From a virus: 64,000 nucleotides of DNA. Positions 59,855-64,000 of this stretch are shown here, one piece after another. A program made the position numbers and the translations under genes. How positions within the stretch are numbered: position 1 is the stretch's first letter; each line of letters starts with the position of its first letter. The stretch covers positions 1 to 64,000 of IMG/VR virus record IMGVR_UViG_3300010885_020868. One strand, written 5' to 3'. The notes beneath the pieces were generated by a model, which saw only the letters and a program-made list of their open reading frames with translations, made no database searches and was not told the DNA's origin.

Positions 59855-60099
59855 GTATATATCAAGAAAAAGCTAAAGAATGCAAGTGCTGTGGAAAACA
59901 TGTACCCCTTCCAACTATATTAAAAGAATACAACGGAGCCATGCTTTGCCCTACTACTTTCTCTAATGTAATTGAATATAAAAGATTATGGAAAGTATTA
60001 GGAACTCGACCAAGCGGAAGCATTAGAAAACATTTTTCAGAGTATGTACAGCAACTTGTTGAGAGCACCATTGACAAAAACGAAGACGGAACGTTATAA
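59851..60099 (+). CDS. zinc-ribbon-like small protein
   Basis: An 82-aa protein overlapping terL by ATGA. It has CKCCGK at the start and a lone CPTTFSN later, with two basic helices (NVIEYKRLWKVLGTRPSGSI, RKHFSEYVQQLVESTIDK). It resembles the small CxxC proteins next to terminases in phages. The 3' end contains the -35 box of the tRNA promoter (60071). Function unknown. Confidence 0.65.
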   Translation: MSIYQEKAKECKCCGKHVPLPTILKEYNGAMLCPTTFSNVIEYKRLWKVLGTRPSGSIRKHFSEYVQQLVESTIDKNEDGTL

Positions 60100-60100
60100 T
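60071..60100 (+). promoter_or_regulatory. tRNA-Met promoter
   Basis: TTGACA (60071-60076), 18 bp, TATAAT (60095-60100), within the end of the preceding gene. The tRNA begins 10 nt after the -10 box, so the 5' extension is at most a few bases. Confidence 0.78.
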
Positions 60101-60110
60101 ATACACCTAA

Positions 60111-60184
60111 GCAACAGTAGCTTAGTTGGTTAAAGCCCCGAACTCATAATTCGGTAATCCTCGGTTCAAGTCCGAGCTGTTGCA
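60111..60184 (+). tRNA. tRNA-Met (anticodon CAT)
   Basis: Cloverleaf: acceptor GCAACAG / CTGTTGC with discriminator A, D stem GCTT-AGTTGGTTA-AAGC, anticodon stem CCGAA / TTCGG with loop CTCATAA (anticodon 60145-60147), T arm CTCGG-TTCAAGT-CCGAG. CCA is not encoded. CAT could be elongator Met, initiator, or lysidine-modified Ile; an elongator-like acceptor stem is seen. Confidence 0.93.
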
Positions 60185-60194
60185 CGGAAAGGTA

Positions 60195-60200
60195 TATAAT
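60195..60200 (+). promoter_or_regulatory. -10 box with leaderless geometry
   Basis: TATAAT 60195-60200 is 6 nt before ATG 60207, as at 5009 and 57517, but without the TGn extension or a -35. An alternative is read-through from the tRNA promoter, with GGAAAGG (60186) as RBS. Confidence 0.45.
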
Positions 60201-60206
60201 TAATAT

Positions 60207-60509
60207 ATGGACGAAGACGAGAAGTTAGCCTTCTATTTAGAGATAGGCGCTATTGAAGTAATGGGTATAGAAGATGATGGAGAGTTTATCTTTAAAATAA
60301 CCGATGCTGCTAAAGAGCTGGCTCCAGAATTGTGGGAAGCCCACGAAGATCACGTCAACTCAACCCTGATAGAACTATATGAAAAAGGATTAATTAATGT
60401 TTCATATGATGAATCTCTAGAAGCTATAATTGAAATTACTCCAGAAGGAATGGATGTTATTAAGGCAGCAGGATTAATTAATATGGAATATGATACAGAA
60501 AAAGAGTAA
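60207..60509 (+). CDS. small acidic winged-helix-like protein
   Basis: A 100-aa very acidic protein (DEDEKLAFYLEIGAIEVMGI). The pattern FKITDAAKELAPELWEAHED, LIELYEKGLINVSYDESLEA, then IIEITPEGMDVIKAAGLI is compatible with a winged-helix fold of the PadR sort that has lost its basic residues. It may be a DNA mimic or a regulator; no proof. It lies immediately after tRNA-Met. Confidence 0.6.
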   Translation: MDEDEKLAFYLEIGAIEVMGIEDDGEFIFKITDAAKELAPELWEAHEDHVNSTLIELYEKGLINVSYDESLEAIIEITPEGMDVIKAAGLINMEYDTEKE

Positions 60510-60512
60510 GTA

Positions 60513-61556
60513 ATGTATGTCCGTGATATTATAGGCTGGGAATGCGATTCAATTGAAGAATTAAAATATGATAATTTTTCCATATTTAAAATGTCTAATT
60601 TAAAATCAGAAAATAACAGCCTATCGGATACAGTGTTTATTCCAGGCAAATCCTTTTTTATTGCTTATGATAAGTTCTTTTGGCATTTTTTACAAGAAGG
60701 TCTAGGGCAATACGAATTAATAAATGATTGTGTTAAAGATGTAAATTTAATATTTATAGATATTTTGTATATTAATGAAAAATATAAACAAGACAAATCA
60801 ATAGATGAGTTTTCAAAATATATACCAGAATCTGGCAATTTTTTTGTTGATTTTTTTAATATCTATTCTAAACAAAAAAATATTTATGACATTTTTAAAG
60901 ACAATATTATTTTCGAAGAATTGTATATTATTCTAGATTTTAGAAACATACTTGATGAAAATTTATTTAAAAAACATGGGAATTTACCATATTGGTTTGT
61001 GGGAGATGGATATCATAATAGACACAATGACCCATCTGGCCACTGGCAATTTAAAGGATTATCTTTATTAAGAAATAGAATGTTAAATAATATAGAAAAA
61101 GATATTTCCTACCCTACAAAAATATACATATCTAGAGAAGATGCAAATAATAAATATCGAAGCGGAGACATTCCTGAAAAAGATGTCAGTCTTAGACTAT
61201 TTGAAGAAGACAAAATATTAAAAGATTACTTTGGAAGATTTGGCTACACTCCTATAGTTTTTGAAGGAATCCCTAGTATTGAGCAAGCTAAAATAATTTT
61301 TAATGCTAAAAAAATAGTTGGACCTATAGGCTCGGGATTTTTAAATACTATATTTTGTGATAAAGACACAACTGTTTTTGAGCTACATGTTAAGCCAAAA
61401 TTTTCTTTTAGCTATAAATACGTTTCTGACTACGTAGCAAAAAGTTATTTTTACTCAATAGATTTAAAAAAATATGAAAATGACGACGAGTCTTATGGCA
61501 TGATGACTATTGAAGAGATAGATAAATATTTAGAAAACTATAAGGCATTATTCTAA
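60513..61556 (+). CDS. glycosyltransferase family 61-like protein 1
   Basis: A 347-aa protein of GT61/DUF563 type. Early residues FIAYDKFFWHFLQEGLGQYE match the acceptor-side helix; the C-terminal GT-B half has TKIYISREDANNKYRSGDIP, IVFEGIPSIEQAKIIFNAKK and IVGPIGSGFLNTIFCD, the usual donor-binding loop (G-x-x-G-S-G-x-x-N). In bacteria this family adds sugars to capsular polysaccharide; in plants and animals it adds xylose, arabinose or GlcNAc. The phage acceptor is unknown. RBS GAGTAAG. Confidence 0.8.
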   Translation: MYVRDIIGWECDSIEELKYDNFSIFKMSNLKSENNSLSDTVFIPGKSFFIAYDKFFWHFLQEGLGQYELINDCVKDVNLIFIDILYINEKYKQDKSIDEFSKYIPESGNFFVDFFNIYSKQKNIYDIFKDNIIFEELYIILDFRNILDENLFKKHGNLPYWFVGDGYHNRHNDPSGHWQFKGLSLLRNRMLNNIEKDISYPTKIYISREDANNKYRSGDIPEKDVSLRLFEEDKILKDYFGRFGYTPIVFEGIPSIEQAKIIFNAKKIVGPIGSGFLNTIFCDKDTTVFELHVKPKFSFSYKYVSDYVAKSYFYSIDLKKYENDDESYGMMTIEEIDKYLENYKALF

Positions 61557-62392
61557 TGCAATATACTACCAGATACTTTAATAAAATAATAGAAGATCAA
61601 AATTTTTTATATAAACAATCTTCAAATATTGAAAAAATTAAAGCAGAGTATGATTATTATTATTACTTGCCAGATGAATTAAAGCATTATTTTGTCCAGC
61701 CGCAGGACTTTTTATTAGAGAGTCCCTTGGCGAGCTACAAAATGCAAAAAATGTATATAGAAGATGCTGCTAAGCAAATAGTTAACTATTCTATGGATAT
61801 AAAATCTTTTAGAAATCTTTTAAATAAAATAGAAGATTTTAAAAATAATTGTGATGAGATAAGATTGTCTCAAGAAGATGGGTTTCAAGAGGCTCAAAAA
61901 ATAGTTTTAACAAAAACTATAAACAGGTTAGATAATCTCAACATCCCTACTGGGGATCTGTATTTTAGATTATCTAAATCTTTTGAGTATTATAAGCATG
62001 ACAGAGTAAATTGGGATCTAAAAGTATCTCATGGAGATTTATGCTTATCTAATATATTATGGAATGGTAATATTCTATTAATAGATCCTAAAGGGGCTTT
62101 AAATAAAAACGATCTATACATGGATAAATATTACGATATGGCAAAACTTAGTCATTCAATAATTGGTGGATACGACTTTATCAATAATGAGATGTATGAC
62201 TTTGAAATTGGACAAGAGTTTATTGAAGAGTTTAAAATTTTTTTAGAAACAAATGACTTTAATTTTAAATTGCTTAGAGTGTACGAAGCCTCTTTGTTTT
62301 TATCTATGCTCCCATTTCATATTGAAAATACTAAAAAAATATCATATTTTCTAAATCAATGTGATATAATATTAAAAGAAATAGGATTTTAA
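61556..62392 (+). CDS. aminoglycoside phosphotransferase-fold kinase
   Basis: A 278-aa protein. The kinase loop is H159-G-D161-x4-N166 (VSHGDLCLSNILWNG) and the metal-binding D177 (LIDPKGALN), followed by MDKYYDMAKLSHSIIGGYDF. The N-terminal lobe is poorly conserved but has LLESPLASYKMQK. The fold phosphorylates sugars, choline or small hydroxyl compounds, and is seen next to capsule biosynthesis genes. It lies between two GT61-like genes with one-base and 28-base spacings, suggesting joint action on a glycan. Confidence 0.78.
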   Translation: MQYTTRYFNKIIEDQNFLYKQSSNIEKIKAEYDYYYYLPDELKHYFVQPQDFLLESPLASYKMQKMYIEDAAKQIVNYSMDIKSFRNLLNKIEDFKNNCDEIRLSQEDGFQEAQKIVLTKTINRLDNLNIPTGDLYFRLSKSFEYYKHDRVNWDLKVSHGDLCLSNILWNGNILLIDPKGALNKNDLYMDKYYDMAKLSHSIIGGYDFINNEMYDFEIGQEFIEEFKIFLETNDFNFKLLRVYEASLFLSMLPFHIENTKKISYFLNQCDIILKEIGF

Positions 62393-62420
62393 TGTTAAAT
62401 ATTTTTTTAAAGAGGAAAAA

Positions 62421-63422
62421 ATGAATGAGCATGTTGTTAAAAAAATTGATCTGACCCAGAATACTTTTGCTTATAAGGTTAAAGACCCAGTTTATGATTT
62501 ATGGCTTCGTGGGCCTGAATTTAATGCCGCCCCTTTTATTCCTTATTTCGGTAAAGGAAATAATAGAATTAATGAAACTGTCATTCCCCTCTTTTTTGCC
62601 CCTCAGTACTTTCATAATTTCTTAGAAGTGTTTCCAAAGTTGATAAGATTAAAACAAGAGGGCGAAAATTTTAAAGTTTTATTAATAACAAATTATGTAA
62701 TAGATAAAGATAAGGGTTTACCAGAAATGCTGATAGAGGGAAGCCCTATCAATATTTCTTCAGATAAATGCAATTATTTAAAAAAATTCTATAGCAATTT
62801 AGGAATAGAAATTATGTTTATTTCTTTTGATGATTTTAAAATGACATCATTTGATTACTCATATGTGTTTTATGAAAAGTCTTCTGATAAAAATAGCTAC
62901 GGATTCTGGAAGATGTGGGATAAGAATCTTCAGATTAAATGTGAAAATTTGTTTAATTGTTGGTCTCAAGACTTATTTTTAGAAGGACATCCTACACAGT
63001 TTTATATTGATAATATTGAAATAATGAAATCATTTTTTCCAGAAAAAAAATCCAATTTAGATAAAAAAATATATGTATCTAGAAAAAATTTTTACATGAG
63101 AAAAATAAAAGAAGAGTTTAAACTAGAAGAATATATGGCTCAAAAAGGATATGAAATAGTTTATTTAGAAAATTATTCTGTAGAAGATCAGATTGAAATA
63201 ATAAGAGAGTCTTCAGAAATAGTATGTTTAAGCGGCTCTTCTTTGGTTAATTGCATGTTGGCAAATCCTGGCACTAAGGTAATTGAAATGTCCTTTGATG
63301 ACCCACCAGTAGTATATTTATACTCAGAAATGTTTAAAAGATATAAGATAGAACATACTTTTATTCATGTAGAGCCAAATGTTGAATCAATAATAGATTC
63401 GTTAAAAGTTAATGGGATATAG
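62421..63422 (+). CDS. glycosyltransferase family 61-like protein 2
   Basis: A 333-aa protein. The first half contains FFAPQYFHNFLEVFPKLIRL, the recognisable GT61/DUF563 histidine-phenylalanine helix; the second half has KKIYVSRKNFYMRKIKEEFK, YEIVYLENYSVEDQIEIIRE and VCLSGSSLVNCMLANPGTKV, the donor-binding loop. It is a distant paralogue of the gene at 60513. RBS AAAGAGGA. Together with the kinase it forms a three-gene set flanked by tRNA genes. Confidence 0.8.
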   Translation: MNEHVVKKIDLTQNTFAYKVKDPVYDLWLRGPEFNAAPFIPYFGKGNNRINETVIPLFFAPQYFHNFLEVFPKLIRLKQEGENFKVLLITNYVIDKDKGLPEMLIEGSPINISSDKCNYLKKFYSNLGIEIMFISFDDFKMTSFDYSYVFYEKSSDKNSYGFWKMWDKNLQIKCENLFNCWSQDLFLEGHPTQFYIDNIEIMKSFFPEKKSNLDKKIYVSRKNFYMRKIKEEFKLEEYMAQKGYEIVYLENYSVEDQIEIIRESSEIVCLSGSSLVNCMLANPGTKVIEMSFDDPPVVYLYSEMFKRYKIEHTFIHVEPNVESIIDSLKVNGI

Positions 63423-63426
63423 GGTA

Positions 63427-63455
63427 TTGTAGTATTTAATTAAATATGCGATAAT
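63427..63455 (+). promoter_or_regulatory. tRNA-Arg promoter
   Basis: TTGTAG (63427-63432), 17 bp, GATAAT (63450-63455) preceded by TGC (extended -10). The tRNA begins 8 nt after the -10 box. Confidence 0.72.
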
Positions 63456-63463
63456 AGAGCCTT

Positions 63464-63536
63464 GCCTTCGTAGCTCAGAGGACAGAGCATTCGGTTTCTA
63501 CCCGACTGGCCGCAGGTTCGATTCCTGCCGAAGGCA
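63464..63536 (+). tRNA. tRNA-Arg (anticodon TCT)
   Basis: Acceptor GCCTTCG / CGAAGGC with discriminator A, D stem GCTC / GAGC, anticodon arm TTCGG-TTTCTAC-CCGAC (anticodon 63497-63499) with one T-C mismatch at its base, T arm GCAGG-TTCGATT-CCTGC. It decodes AGA, the commonest arginine codon of the genes outside the capsid and tail tube. Confidence 0.92.
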
Positions 63537-63558
63537 CTGGCGGATACAAAATAATAAA

Positions 63559-63567
63559 TGGTATAAT
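63559..63567 (+). promoter_or_regulatory. extended -10 promoter for the Dps-like gene
   Basis: TGGTATAAT (63559-63567), with the ATG at 63595 following at 27 nt; RBS AGGGGA at about 63585-63590. No clear -35. Confidence 0.6.
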
Positions 63568-63594
63568 AAATACAAGTAATGTTTAGGGGATATA

Positions 63595-64000
63595 ATGGAA
63601 GCTTTAATTCAAGCACTAAGGACACTTCAGGCTAACGCTTTTATTTATTATACAAAAGCTCACGGGTATCATTGGAATATAGAAGGAATTTTATTTACTC
63701 AGTTTCATGAATTTTTTGCGGATATATATAATGATGCTTGGTCTTCTATAGATGGGTATGCAGAGTGGATTCGTATTTTTGGAGGAAAAGCAGCATTTGA
63801 TACTCCTTCAATTTTAATGAATTCTAATGTTAGATACGATTTAGACATGAATGCGTCTAACCCAATTGATATGCTAAATTCATTAAATTCATCAAATGAT
63901 CAAATAATTTCTGATTTAACTTTAGCTTTTGATATTGCAACATTAGAAAGACAGCAAGGCGTAGCAAACTTCTTTGCCGATAGAATTTCAATACATGAAA
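63595..64000 (+). CDS. dps: Dps-like ferritin (3' end outside window)
   Basis: The frame is open for 135 codons to the window edge. The protein starts MEALIQALRTLQANAFIYYT, with H23 and H26-W27 (AHGYHWNIEG), H38-E39 (FHEFFADIYN) and D53-x3-E57 (SSIDGYAEWIRIFGG). These His, Asp and Glu residues match the inter-subunit ferroxidase centre of Dps miniferritins, as in the Dps-like proteins of actinophages and cyanophages. It would oxidise and store Fe(II), or protect DNA from iron-driven damage. A link to the Fe(II) dioxygenases is possible. RBS AGGGGA. Confidence 0.82.
   Translation, partial: MEALIQALRTLQANAFIYYTKAHGYHWNIEGILFTQFHEFFADIYNDAWSSIDGYAEWIRIFGGKAAFDTPSILMNSNVRYDLDMNASNPIDMLNSLNSSNDQIISDLTLAFDIATLERQQGVANFFADRISIHE

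Overview
The window is a contiguous stretch of the genome of a large tailed, siphovirus-like phage. All supported genes lie on the + strand and are packed with 4-bp or short overlaps. The DNA is AT-rich. The probable host is a low-GC actinobacterium, such as a freshwater or marine planktonic lineage. I infer this from the many promoters that appear to give leaderless mRNAs (a -10 box 6 to 8 nt before an ATG), the PASTA-like domain in a tail protein, and a DnaE-type polymerase in the phage replication set. No host gene, integrase or lysis gene is visible.

Layout. 1-1518: the end of a tail fibre gene and a fibronectin-III protein ending in a (FFPP)n repeat plus a 12-cysteine tail. 1531-7795: a perfect sigma70-type promoter, then an island of six different 2-oxoglutarate/Fe(II) dioxygenases, a 38-aa CDGSH iron-sulfur protein, a pair of DUF6065-like proteins and a zinc-ribbon protein. 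7840-9651: LamG-like surface protein. 9714-18118: head module (portal, S78 protease fused to a scaffold-like region, major capsid, connectors, tail terminator, tail tube). 18226-40909: tail module, with a gpG/gpGT-type chaperone pair joined by a canonical -1 slippery heptamer, a 3093-aa tape measure protein carrying ADP-ribosyltransferase-like and HEXXH metallopeptidase-like segments, distal-tail proteins and a 1205-aa adhesin with PASTA-, InlB- and FN3-like repeats and a second copy of the FFPP cassette. 40979-42130: small accessory structural genes.

42136-54870: a promoter and terminator in tandem, then replication and recombination genes: phosphoesterase, DnaB helicase, DnaG primase, zinc-binding single-strand binding protein, DNA polymerase III alpha, MazG, RecA, an Hjc-like resolvase, a Cas4-like exonuclease and RuvC. 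54867-57497: a GT2 glycosyltransferase, a sugar nucleotidyltransferase, an IMPDH/GMP reductase-like enzyme and an Nmad1-like protein. 57529-60099: terminase subunits. 60111-63536: tRNA-Met(CAT) and tRNA-Arg(TCT) flanking two GT61-like glycosyltransferases and an APH-fold kinase. 63595-end: a Dps-like ferritin, cut by the window edge.

The capsid and tail-tube genes use only CGT/CGC for arginine, while the neighbouring genes I read use mostly AGA, which the phage tRNA-Arg(TCT) would decode. The most unusual parts are the dioxygenase/CDGSH island next to the proline-rich FFPP proteins (possible prolyl hydroxylation and glycosylation of virion proteins), the enzyme-like cargo inside the tape measure protein, and the recurring leaderless promoter architecture. 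All functional statements are from reading motifs by eye; no database search was run.
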